A DNA stretch of 64,000 nt from Escallonia rubra. Its lineage: Eukaryota; Streptophyta; Magnoliopsida; Escalloniales; Escalloniaceae. The stretch lies in contig JAVXUO010001527.1 of assembly GCA_033065855.1 (NCBI GenBank), forward strand, positions 62,001-126,000. The letters are read 5' to 3'. The position numbers and the translations under genes were made by a program. Below are positions 38,601-48,921 of the stretch, piece after piece. Position 1 is the first letter of the stretch. Each line of letters starts with the position of its first letter. The notes under the pieces are model-generated. The model ran no database searches, was not told where the DNA came from, and was given only the letters and a program-made list of their open reading frames with translations.

Positions 38601-38960
38601 GCTAATGGCCAAATTCATGTATCTCTTGGTTAAGGACAAGCTCAATACACAAAAGACATGATGAGACAACCACATCCAAAGAAAAATGGCTAGTTCTTTC
38701 AAATCGGGCAAGGTATCAGCGTGTCTGGAACGCGATTTCATGAAATACCTCTCAAAAGTTTCGGAATACTTTGTGGAAGAAAGATCAAGAGACCAGCCAA
38801 TGGGGTTATGGTTAGTTAATGCATTGGCATGGTTACCAATCGGCAAGAGGCCTGTTAGGGCACATACATAAAAAATGGTAGGGGACATCATGTTGGTCCT
38901 TAACATGAAAGCATTGGTTACGGACAAAAAACATAAAGATGGGGGATGAAAGTCATCGAT
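35690..38960 (-). pseudogene. Antisense ORF region of the Tat element, plant-mobile-domain-like, coiled-coil tail
   Basis: Between integrase and the 3' LTR the best coding signal is on the opposite strand. Reading left from about 38930: ALTGLLPIGNHANAL, FERYFMKSRSRHADTL, LKELAIFLWMWLSHHVFC, LTKRYMNLAISLAHGREYELASLL (38640-38560) and then FWLVQLWLQAYFPDF (about 38495-38445). These follow the pattern of plant mobile domain (PMD) proteins. Then comes a Lys/Ser- and acid-rich linker (KRHKSPSEKSSRQVRGKKGK, about 37720-37640; SSPEELDTDEATDDSSQ), a Ser/Thr-rich part and a coiled-coil-like tail (MKIQEKHQASLQISKDIEEI, about 36020-35960). Several stops and shifts interrupt it, some perhaps introns. Antisense ORFs in this position are known for Tat-lineage elements; their role is unknown. 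Confidence 0.6.
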
Positions 38961-39605
38961 CTACCTTAGGGGGATTTTTTGACATATGAATCAATTCATA
39001 TATACTTTGCCGCCTCCATTAATCGGCAAAAGAACTCGATAAACAGTCAACCTATGAACCCCAATCGGCATGAATAAGAGTTGGCCAAGACCTAATCGGC
39101 AATCCAGATTCATGTCAACCCTTCCAATTCAAGTAGGGTGAGCTTAAGAGAGCTTCTCTGAATCATCAATTGGGTATCAATTTAAAGGTTGGGGCCTAAC
39201 CCTAAAAGAAGGACCCAAAATATGGGGTTGATGGGTTTTGGGTGTTTCATGGATGGAATCAGAACATGTACGGGTATCGATTGGATCAATATGAACCTTA
39301 AGAGCGCCAACACCCCATCGCAGATAACTCCATCACCTTCGTCTCTTTTTGGGATGATTCTCTTCTTCCCCATAGTTCTTGAAAGTTGTAGAGATCGAAA
39401 GAATAGATGAGGGTTTTAGGGTTTTTTAGCAGAAAAGGCGAGATATGAAATGGTGTCAACAAAAACGGCTTAAAAACAAGCGGGCATCAGAGTTTAGTTT
39501 GAACTCAACCACATTAAAATGGTTAATAGCTGAAATGCTAGAAGTGAAGTCGAATCAGGAACTAACTCGCACGACTGCACACGTTGTACGAGTTAAGGGG
39601 GGAAA

Positions 39606-39835
39606 TGTTGGTGGCATAAATATTTTTATGACAGTTAATAAAAGTATAGACATGTAGGGCACTAAGGACCGTAGAAAGTGCCCTGAGAGATAGCCAAAAG
39701 CCAACACGTTTGCTTCGATTACTGATGTATTGCCACTTACCAATAGTGGTATGATAGAGACAAACCAATTGATGAAAATACGCGGAAAGCAAAAATTTGA
39801 ATGGAAGCAGAAAAGAAAAAAAATTGAACGGCTGT
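39606..39835 (+). repeat. 3' LTR of the Tat element (truncated)
   Basis: It starts TGTTGGTGGCATAAATATTT directly after the polypurine tract AAGGGGGGAAA and matches the 5' copy at 19701-19890. Similarity ends near 39835, so the remaining LTR is missing. Confidence 0.65.
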
Positions 39836-41290
39836 GACGTTGCTACGTGTCTTTAAGAATGTGTGAAAAAGATGCCCCACGTGGAAAGACTTTACCATTT
39901 TTTTTAATAATGACAGTCATACCCTTCTGACTTTTTAACGGTATTCGTGAGCCATCAGCCGAGGTATCGATTTGGTACGTTATTTCAGAGTTGGGTACTT
40001 CTTTGACGCACCTTCAAACTTGGGTACTAAAGCTGTACTAGATGTAAACTTTAGGGTACAGTTTTGAAATTAGCTCTACTTTTAAAGATGATAGGTTTCT
40101 AGATTAAGGCGGAGCCATAATTATTAATCAAGGTAGGCACAAAATATATAGATGAAAAATTATCACAAAATTTAATTATGCATTAAATTTGAACATCAGA
40201 TTCCACTTCATCAATCTGAAATTAAAAATCCCAATCTCAAGTAAACAATCCACCATTCCCAATTCACAATGGCTGGCAACAATTGCCACAAATCCTAACT
40301 ACAAAACTCAATCTAAACAGTAAATCCCACTAGCCAATATTTCCCAAATTCCCAAATGTCAAAGTCAAAATTGAAATAAAAATCTAATCTAGTACTGAGA
40401 ATTGAGAAAATGTTCAATTGTTCAATGGATAAAAAAAATATTCAATCAAAATGGATCTTCCCTTTCTTTGATGTCAAAATGGCCGCCGACTGGCGATTGC
40501 CGTTGTACCGTGAGCGACTGAAGGGTGACTCAGTGAACCGTGTACTGTAATATTAAGTCGTGTCTCAAATCTCATGCAATTGATTGACTCTAGTGCTCGA
40601 TGCAGACGACGTCAGAGGTGTGCAGACAATGTCAAAGATGGACCGACCGCCCTGTCGGAGGACTGAGGAGGGAGATGAGAACTAGTCAACTGGAGGAGGA
40701 AAGCGGATGCGGTTGGGGGGTCGAAGTCGAACCATCGACGCCGTGGCGCCGTGCTGGCATCAAGCGTGGCCTATGAAGCCAGTGAAGGGATTGAGCGCCG
40801 ATTCTCGGTTTGTCCATTGCTGACTTCCACCGTCTGTCGATTGGAATATCGTGAGAGATATTTTTTTACTTGTTAGTGGTATTGGGAAGCGAAAAACAAT
40901 AGTGTGAGAGTGTGTGTTTTTGTGTGTGTGTGTGTGTGAGAGAGAGAGTTAGTTAGTTTTACTCGTTAGTGGCTTTAGGAAATGAAAACTGACTGATTTT
41001 TTCATTTTTTTTCCGTTGACTTTATATATTTGGTGTTTGGTCTGTGCACATTTGTGTGTAAATTTAGCATTTAAAATGACTAAAAATATAGCTTTTATAC
41101 CGCTTTTTAAAAATTATAAGTATTCTAACACATAAAATGATTAAAAAGACATCTCTTTAAATCATTTTTAAAATTTTTAGGTAGGTACTTTTATTGTTGG
41201 ATGTCAAATAAACTACATAAAAAAAATATTATGGAAGAGCAGGTGGATATCGGCGCACCGGTGCCACCCCCAGCCCCACCCCCCGCTAGC
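39836..41290. other. non-coding; (TG)n/(GA)n microsatellite at 40912-40948
   Basis: No domain, RNA gene or paired transposon ends were recognised. The phrase TTGGGTACT occurs at 39992 and 40020. The stretch 40480-40870 is more GC-rich than its surroundings, but no frame has recognisable motifs. Confidence 0.4.
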
Positions 41291-41490
41291 TCCCCTACTT
41301 TCAAGGTCCTTCTAATTGTGCAAAAAATAATTTAAAAGAAGTAAAAGATAGAGAACTGAAAAGGACTTATAGATGTTATTACTCCCCTACTTTCTAGGTC
41401 CTTCTGATTGTGCAGAAAATAATTTAGAAGAAGTAAAGATAGAGAACTGAAAAGGACTTATAGATGTTACTTATAGGAGTCTGGGGATAT
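41291..41490. repeat. Two tandem copies of a ~97-bp unit
   Basis: CTCCCCTACTTTCWAGGTCC to GGACTTATAGATGTTA occurs at about 41289-41379 and again at 41383-41470 with few differences. The unit has no known identity. Confidence 0.8.
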
Positions 41491-41696
41491 TATGAAGCCA
41501 TGTCTAAACGTGATGATCCATAAAATCCATAAGAGAAAATAACACATGAACTTTGACCTATATAGTCCTCCAAACTCAAAAATAATTGAATGTAAATAGG
41601 TTTTCAAAAGGAAATTACATTCTGTTTGGTATTATTAGTAATTCTAAGACCAGATTAGTGGTAAAAAGGTATAGCAAAAAAGACGGGTATGACTAT

Positions 41697-42135
41697 TGTT
41701 ACAGCTAAAAACTGGATCGGGAACCACACCAGAAATCAGGCCTGCAAAAGAGAAGTGTGACCGCCGGGTGGGGTTCCGGCGGGGGAACGCTCCAATGCTT
41801 AAGTCAGAGATGGCTAACAAGGTAGAACTCTGAGAAGCGATAAAGACACAATGTGTATGTGTGTGAACTTCTCTTTACCTGAGGGGCTTGACCCCTTTAT
41901 ATAGTGGTAGAAAGAGGAGTCCTAGTAGGACTGGACTTTGACCAACTCTAATCAGAATCTAATTAGGATCCTAGAAGATCTCATGTGAATCTGAGCTGAT
42001 AGAGTCAGAGTCTCTTTAGGATTCTGCCCGGTGACTGATACGGTAAGTGCCATATCAGTAATGAGCTAGTATGGGGTACGTGTCACAACTGCCACATGTC
42101 ATCCGTAGATTTGAGGGATATTTTTAGCTATATCA
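41697..42135 (-). repeat. 3' LTR of the gag-only element
   Basis: On the plus strand it runs TGTTACAGCTAAAAACTGG to TTTTAGCTATATCA. It differs from the other LTR by scattered substitutions and small indels. The polypurine tract abuts it at 42136-42150. Confidence 0.92.
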
Positions 42136-42269
42136 TATGCCCCCTGATTTTACCAGCGTTAATGAAGCGGGTGGAAGCACACTTTTTCACTGGTGATAGC
42201 GAAATATGCCAAAAACAGAATTGAATATGTTTGTCTGACATTTCAAATATTCAAAGAGTGCTCTACTCA

Positions 42270-43270
42270 GACAAGGTTCTGTTCGGACACGGTTCTGCTC
42301 GGGCAGAGTTCTGTTCGGATTTTTTCTGCTCGGAGGGCCTGTTCGGATTTTTCTGCTCGGACCATGTTCTGCTCGGCTATGGGCCTGTTCGGATTTTTCT
42401 GCTCGGACCATGTTCTGCTCGGACGTTGGGCTCGGACCACGATCTGCTCAGATTTTTTCTGGTCTGACCATAGCCTGCTCGGACTATGGCCCCAGCTGAG
42501 AAGCCCCAACATTCTGCTTGGTCATTGGGCTCGGACCACGATCTACATGAACATGCTATGCAGGCTTGCTGTGCGGACGCTGGCCTGATGGTGGAGAGGC
42601 CCAATCTAATGAACTCTTTGTTTAAAAAGTAAAGAACTCTTTATTGCTCATGTGTCCGAGCAGAGTCAAACCCTTGACCTCGCGCGCGGAATGAGAATGA
42701 AATGCCACTGGGCTGCTCGGTCACGTTTGTTAAATCCGAGCAGAAAATACACTTGTACTATCACTTAAGAACTTGAAAAGTCCATAACTTTTTGCTCGGA
42801 TATCCGTTTGAGGTGAATTTTTTTTTGATTTCGGATAGTTTTCCAAGCTCTATCCATAGAAAACCTCATTTCCTTTAAAAGACTTCAGTTGGAAGCTCTA
42901 CTTATAAAACATTCCTTTGACCTCCACTCGAGAACTTTCTTTAGTCAAACTCTGTAGAGTTTTACCCACAGGCTCTTGAGAGCACAAAGGAAATAGAGTT
43001 AGGATGTCTGCACAGGCGACGAGTTCGGCGATCATTCTACTCGGACATGGCTTGTCCGAGCTCAACGGGTTTATTACCAATCTGTTCGGGCATGATGCTT
43101 CGGTTCCTTTATGCTTCATCCGAGCACAAAGGGTATGAAGTTGGTTCTCTGCATGGGCGGAGTGCTCGGCCAACATTCTGTTCGGACAGAATGTTGGTCC
43201 AAGCTTTGGTCACTCTGCTCGGGCAGAGTGTTCAGCCAACATTCTGCTCGGACAGAATGTTGGTTTCAAT
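42270..43270. repeat. CTGCTCGGA / CTGTTCGG repeat field with short palindromes
   Basis: From 42270 to 42550 the word CTGYTCGGAC or a variant occurs about 20 times with spacers of 10-35 bp, including a duplicated GGGCCTGTTCGGATTTTTCT. From 43160 to 43265 the same words form perfect hairpins such as CATTCTGTTCGGACAGAATG and CACTCTGCTCGGGCAGAGTG. Nothing is coded. It lies between the protease and the 3' LTR of the gag-only element. Confidence 0.8.
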
Positions 43271-43679
43271 TTCCACGTATGAACTCATCCTCCAAAGGAT
43301 GGTCCTTCAGGCGTTGCCTCTGAGCCTTAGATCTAGTCTTCATCTTGTAGGCTCTTTGTTTCTTTTTAGACTTAGTGTTTTGATGCTCTTTTAAGGGCAT
43401 TGTATGTACTCTATCTTTTGTTCTATTGACGGTACTTCGTTCACTATGTGTTTTTTATGGTTTATTCTACCATTCACACAGCGTTATTTGTTTTTACTTT
43501 GACTCTAACTCTTTATTCGTCACTTAAAGAGTTGGCAAAGAAGTCGAGCACCCTCGCTCGGCCTAAATTTTGAAGAAGCAAAAGCTTTTGTGGAGTGACG
43601 GTGCCCCCATTAACTTTTGTTTCTTCATGGACTTAGATCTGTAGCTAATCCTTTGGCCTACTCTTGTATTTTTATAAAA

Positions 43680-44010
43680 CCCAAGAGTGTTCGGCCATCA
43701 CTCTGTTTGGACAAAATGTTTTGTATAAGTTGATCACTCTGTTCGGGCAGAGTGTTCGGCCATCACTCTGTTCGGACAAAATGTTTTGGCTAAGTTTATC
43801 ACTCTGTTCGGGCAGAGTGTTCGGCCATCACTCTGTTCGGACAAAATGTTTTGGCTACGTTGATCACTCTGTTCGGGCAGAGTGTTCGGCCATCACTCTA
43901 TTCGGACAGAATGTTTTGGCTACGTTGATCACTCTGTTCGGACATAATGTTTTGGCTCCGTTTATCACTCTGTTTAGGCAGAGTGTTCTGACAGAATGTT
44001 TTGGCTAAGA
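43680..44010. repeat. Five tandem ~65-bp hairpin-containing units
   Basis: The unit is about 65 bp long. It contains GAGTGTTCGGCCATCACTCT, GTTCGGACAAAATGTTTTGG and CACTCTGTTCGGGCAGAGTG. The last of these is an inverted repeat with 7-bp arms (CACTCTG / CAGAGTG). Copies differ by few bases, so expansion was recent. Confidence 0.85.
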
Positions 44011-44427
44011 TTACATTACAACAATACTGAGAAAAATAATTTTATTGTTCCAGCAAAAGATAAAGTTTACATTGGATTGCTTGACAACCCATTTATTCGA
44101 AAAAATCTTCTAAAGACAATTTCTGAGAGATTGGGATTTTGATAAGGTCTGAGCCCCTTATCCCCCCAAAAAAAGAAGTGTCTTGCCTCGGGGCAAGATG
44201 CTACTGCGTGATCCGTTGTTTTATAACAACAGATCGTTCATGGGCTTGAGTCCGAACCTTTTCTATCAGATCAAGATTTCCTCGGAGTCCAATTTCTTTG
44301 TCTTCTTTGGTCGGTACGAAGTAACATAACATTGTCGAGCTATAATCTGATCTCCTTTGACTTCTCCAATCCCCTATTTGGTTGGGAACTTTATTTTGAG
44401 GTGGTAGGTTGATACTACGGCTTGCAA

Positions 44428-46581
44428 CTAATTAAGTGCAGGTCGTCCAAGTATGGCATTGTATGCAGAAGGGACCCTCACCACCACAAAATCAAGCATC
44501 AAGTTTGCTTGCATCGGGGGCGTACCTACCGCAACTGGAAGTGCAATAACACCTTCGACTGTGACTGGATGATTAGAGAATCCATATAATGGTGTATCCA
44601 TCTTCCGAAGACGGTCCATAGGGATGTTCATCTTCTTAAATGCATCATAAAACAAGACTTCGGCGGAACTCCCATTGTCGACCAGAACCCGCTTCACATC
44701 GAAGTTCCCAGCATTGATCGTGATGACTAACGGGTCATCATGAGGAGTCTTGACATCTTTTAGATCATCTTCTGAGAAAGAGATAGTAGGTAAGGGCACA
44801 GTCTTCGATTTCTTACTTGGGGGTTGGCTCGTTATGCACACTTCCCTAGCATATGCTTTTCGAGCTTGTCCTGATGAGCCTCCTGCGGCTAATCCCCCAG
44901 AGATAATGTTGATTGTACCCGCATTCTCTTCCCGTTCTCTTTCTTCAGCGGTTGAGGGTGTTTCTTGTAGTCCTTCTTTGCGCGCCACCCACTTTCTGAA
45001 CTGACCACGCTTAATGAGAGCTTTGATTGCTCGTTTAAGTGATCCACAATCATCAGTTGTGTGGCCATGATCGTTGTGAAAGTGGCACCATATGTTTCTA
45101 TTCCTTTCATTCGGGCGAGATGTCATCTTTTCTGGCCATTTGAGAGCTTTATTGTCTTTGATCTCGTGCAGTATCTCTGAAGGTCTGGCATTGAGCGGCG
45201 TCAGATTTTTAGAAGCAAACAGGTCTTTCGGACGCCTTTCATTACGCTCAGATTGTTTTGCTGACTTCCCTCCTTGAGGAGTTATTTCTCGAGATTGTTT
45301 CTTTTGTTCTTGTTTGCCTTCTCTGCGTCTTCCTCTGTGGGTCTCCAGGTATTCTTCAGCTTGAATATACTTGTTAGCCTTCTCGAGAAGGGCTTTCATA
45401 TTACCCGGAGGACTTTTGTTTACAGAGAACGCAAACTTGGATGTCGGACGGAGGCCTCGGAGGAAGGCAGTATACTTCACGGATTCGTCCAAGTTATCAA
45501 TCTCCGAAGTAGCTGCGTTGAACCGTCTGAGGAAGCACGCCAAAGATTCATTTTTCTCTTGCACAATGTTTAGCAGGCTCGCCGAGTTCTTTCTTCGGGA
45601 GCGACTGCTTAGAAAGTGCTTTTGGAATAGATCCGATAATTGGCTGATGGAATAGATTGATCTTGGTTGTAGAGATTTGAACCATGCATGTGCAGCTTTT
45701 CTGAGAGTGGTGGGAAATGCTCTGCACATGACAGCATCTGAAACTTGGAGGAGTAACATGTTTGTTTGAAATTGATAAACATGTTCTCCTGGATCTCCAG
45801 TCCCGTCGTAGTGGTCACACTGAGGCATTCGGAAGTTGGAAGGTAGCTTTGCTTTCTCAATGGTTTCAGATAACGGATATCCAGATTCTTCCCTTGGGAG
45901 GGATCGTTCTGGGGAGCGATATCTAGGTAACATCTTCCAGGAGTCTCGTTCTTAGGAACGAAACTCAGGCGTCCTCTTTCTGTGGATAGATCTTCGAGGG
46001 GTTTCAACTCTGGCTACTCGTCTGGGAGAAGAATTGGTATTGCCTTCGACTGATGGATCCCGTCGATAACATGATCCACTCCTAGTCATGTGATCTCCGC
46101 TCTTTTCTCTGGGATCATAAGTTGGATCGGCCGTTGATCTGTATTTGTGGCCGTAGCTTGATCTAGAGGTGAGATGAAGACAAAGGTCGTTAGGGTCAAG
46201 ATGAGAATGGTGAGTGGACTGCGGAGCCACTGCCATGTCAAGCTTTCGCTGAAGAGTGTTTACAACATCCTTCAGTTCATGGATTTCCTTTGTAAGGTTG
46301 TCATGTGGTGTTTTGAATAGCTCACGGTTCAGGCGATGGCGAAGGTCACCATTTTTCAGAGTAGACGCTGGAGATCGATTTCTTCGAGGTCTAGTTTCTG
46401 ATTCGGGAGTAGTAGATGTTACGTTGACGTAAACATCTTCAGAAGAACTGGCGCGATGGCAGCGTAAAGGGGTCGAGTGTCGATCACGAGAACGACCTGG
46501 TCGATGAGAGCTACTAGTTCGCTCACAATGGTTTTGGGAATGACTCTGTGAAGAGTCACCGGAAGAAGAATGATTGGCCAT
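44428..46581 (-). pseudogene. Gag-protease of the TR-GAG-like element, one internal stop
   Basis: ATG at 46581 opens a Ser/Arg-rich N-terminus of 209 residues ending in TAA at 45952-45954. The same frame continues for 501 more codons to TAG at 44428. After the stop come the Retrotrans_gag core (MPQCDHYDGTGDPGEHVYQF, about 45840; AAHAWFKSLQPRSI; LFQKHFLSSR), a basic linker, the zinc knuckle CHFHNDHGHTTDDC (about 45090-45050) and a retropepsin (VLVDNGSSAEVLFYDAF, 44690-44640; YNAILGRPALN at the end). The active site reads DNGS instead of DTGS, which also occurs in other Tat elements. Related sequence goes on past TAG to about 44260 (LQAVVSTYHLKIKFPTK), then stops. Apart from the stop the frame is clean over 710 codons. 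Confidence 0.88.
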
Positions 46582-46615
46582 GTTCCCTGTAGTGGTCCCA
46601 CGGATGGCGCCAATC

Positions 46616-47058
46616 TGTTGCAGCTAAAAACTGGATCGGGAACTACACCAGAAATCAGGCCTGCAAAAGAGAACACGGAGTGACCGCCGGGTGGGGTTCC
46701 GGCGGGGGAACGCTCCGATGCTTAAGTCAGAGATGGCTAATAAGGTAGAACTCTGAGAAGCAATAAAGACACAATGTGTATGTGTGTGAACTTCTCTTTA
46801 TCTGAGGGGCTTGACCCCTTTATATAGTGGTAGAAATAGGAGTCCTAGTAGGACTGTGCTTTGACCAACTCTAATCAGAATCTAATTAGGATCCTAGAGG
46901 ATCTCATGTGAATCTGAGCTGATAGAGTCAGAGTCTCTTTAGGATTCTGTCCGGTGACTGATACGGTAAGTGCCATATCAGTAATGAGCCAGTATGAGTT
47001 ACGTGTCACAACTACCAAGTGTCGGCAGTAGATTGGAGGGATATTTTTAGCTATATCA
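46616..47058 (-). repeat. 5' LTR of the gag-only element with TATA box
   Basis: Read on the minus strand it starts TGATATAGCTAAAAATATCC and ends GCTGCAACA. CTATATAAAGGGG near 46816-46826 is the likely TATA box of the element. The primer-binding site begins two bases inside. Confidence 0.92.
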
Positions 47059-48921
47059 ACTATTTTGAGGTGTACTCATCAGCGACGAGGCACGCCATTA
47101 AATTTTTTTTTTTGATAGCTAGTGTTTCCATAAACAATCTAGAAATGTGGATGTTAAACCGTTTTTTTTTTAATTCTTGGAGATTTAGATGAAAAATATA
47201 TATATATTGATCAACAGGAAGGTTGTGTTGTGGCCAAAAATAATAATAATAATAAGGTTAAAAGTTGAATAAATCATGATATGGACTTAAGCAAGCTCCT
47301 ATAAATAAGAGGTTAAGCAATTTGGTTTTAAGATGTCATTAAGACTACTGAGTTGCCAAAGTTGTCACTGTCATTAAAGTTGTAATATATATGATCTCAA
47401 ACAAATCATGTATGCCATGGACTGTATGAGATCCTATATATTACAAATGCTTTGGGAACGTTTAATATATAGGATCTCATACAGTTCAGTTCATGTATGG
47501 CCATACGCTGTACAGATTGTCATGTTGTTTGCAGCGGATCCAGAAAGTCTAATCGCGGGGGGCCAAAAAGTCAATTTTTTTTAATGACTAACATAAAAAA
47601 AATTATAAGGTTCAAATTTATATAAAACATGAAAAAAAAAAACATATTGTAATTAGCTCATTATTGATTACGTTAATTATAAAATAGATTGCTCAATTTA
47701 GCTACTAATCATATATTTTTACTATTCATAGTGATTTATTTAACTTGGTAAGATTAGTCAACAACAAATTAATAATCTTGCAGAAAAGCTTAATTCTTAA
47801 TGTGTAGATGTATTACTAATGTAATTATCAATTAATGAATACAATAATAACGTATACGTTAACATACTATAAGAATTTAAACTCAAAAAGAATTAATCTT
47901 GATCTCCTCGTGCTTATTTTTTTTGTAATCTCAAATTTTAGAATATGAATTTTTTAAGAATGAAGATGGCGTAAGGGAATGAAAAATGCAAATATGTGAT
48001 GGTCGGTAGCACAAAGAGTAAAAAATACAACAAAATAAAATTTTAATTAATTAATGTTATAATTTAGTTTTATAATTATTTAAAATATGATTACCCATTA
48101 GTTAACAAGTTAAATAAAAGTTCTTCAAATTTGGGGGGTGCCATGGCCCCCACCGGTCAGGTGGGTGGTCCGCCCCATTCATATTCATTATTATTTGTTC
48201 AAAATAGTGGGGGGATGTTGTGGCATTTTGGTATAATAGAATTAATGTTATTTTCTTACTTAAGTTATTTGTATAGGGCTGAGTAGCCGTTGCAAACGGC
48301 AAAAATTCAACCCCATGCAAATTGGTTTTCTTAAAAATTCTCTTCAAGAGACACGTCATTTAAAAAACAGGCACTGGAGTTCTACATAAACTCTAACTTC
48401 TTAATGGATAAAAAAACTACTACTAAAATAGATCTCTACTTTCTTTCTATTAGTTGAGCTTTAATTTATTGGCAATCATCGTAGTTCTAATTTGATTCAT
48501 CTTTCTTGTAGTATGCAAACTCAAGAGAGGGAACATTAGAGTCGGGCATTGCATTCTAGAGTTAGCTAGGTTTCTCAAATAGCCCACTGTAACTTTAGGA
48601 TTACGATTCAAGTGGGAAAAACACTATTTTTATGAGAGTATTAGCAATATGCGCTGTCTTTTATCAATTGCAAAACAAAATTTGTTCAGATTACTACTAT
48701 TTCACAAAGAAATAAAATACCTAATCACATAATATAATTTCATACAAACTTTATTCGATAGACTTTGCTATTTTGGATAATAACTTGTACACAAACTTCT
48801 CACGCACAATACTTAACTATCTCACACACTTTTAGCGAGACTAAATAGTCACCGGGCATCATACAGAACATTTTATTGTGCAAATATTTTGTATATCGTA
48901 CAACCATGCACATTGATATTT
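47059..48921. other. non-coding, strongly AT-rich; possible eroded DNA transposon 47533-48175
   Basis: There is no coding sequence. GCGGATCCAGAAA with GGGGGGCC at 47535-47572, and GGGGGGTGCCATGGCCCCC near 48133, resemble the ends of a common class of plant non-autonomous elements that end in GGCGGATCCA. The arms no longer pair well. The rest is AT-rich flank of the MLP gene 3' end. Confidence 0.35.

Larger units (their letters stand above)
19695..39835 (+). mobile_element. ~20-kb Tat-lineage Ty3/Gypsy retrotransposon with nested insertions
   Basis: Order on the plus strand: LTR-like end (from 19695), gag (about 21570-22110), protease (27590-27790), reverse transcriptase (28500-29467), RNase H (33740-34080), integrase (34450-35594), a long 3' region with antisense ORFs, a purine tract AAGGGGGGAAA and a second LTR end from 39606. 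The two ends match over ~190 bp (19701-19890 with 39612-39805), including ATTTTTATGACAGTTAATAA. Two solo LTRs and a MITE, about 7.6 kb in total, were inserted later; without them the element is about 12.5 kb. The order RT-RNaseH-integrase makes it Ty3/Gypsy, and the ADFL and QFAFQ phrases plus the long 3' region with antisense ORFs fit the Tat lineage. Many stops make it inactive. Confidence 0.82.
41697..47058 (-). mobile_element. Non-autonomous Tat-type LTR element with gag-protease only (TR-GAG-like)
   Basis: LTRs of 439 bp (41697-42135) and 443 bp (46616-47058) are highly similar and flanked by ACTAT at 41692-41696 and 47059-47063. Orientation is minus. Next to the 46616 end the primer-binding site reads TTGGCGCCATCCGTGGGACC, typical for Tat-type Gypsy. 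Next to the 42135 end the polypurine tract reads AATCAGGGGGCATA. Inside are gag and protease (46581 to about 44260) and then 2.1 kb of repeats. Reverse transcriptase, RNase H and integrase are absent. Elements of this build depend on a relative for replication. LTR similarity and complete ends point to a fairly recent insertion. Confidence 0.9.

Noticed and set aside
42193..42588. 131-codon Cys/Ser/Phe-rich ORF and several overlapping ORFs
   Set aside because: They are translations of the CTGCTCGGA repeat field; open frames occur on both strands because of the repeat.
47533..48175. DNA transposon with GGATCC-type ends
   Set aside because: The arms no longer pair convincingly and no target duplication is readable; kept only as a possibility in the spacer entry.
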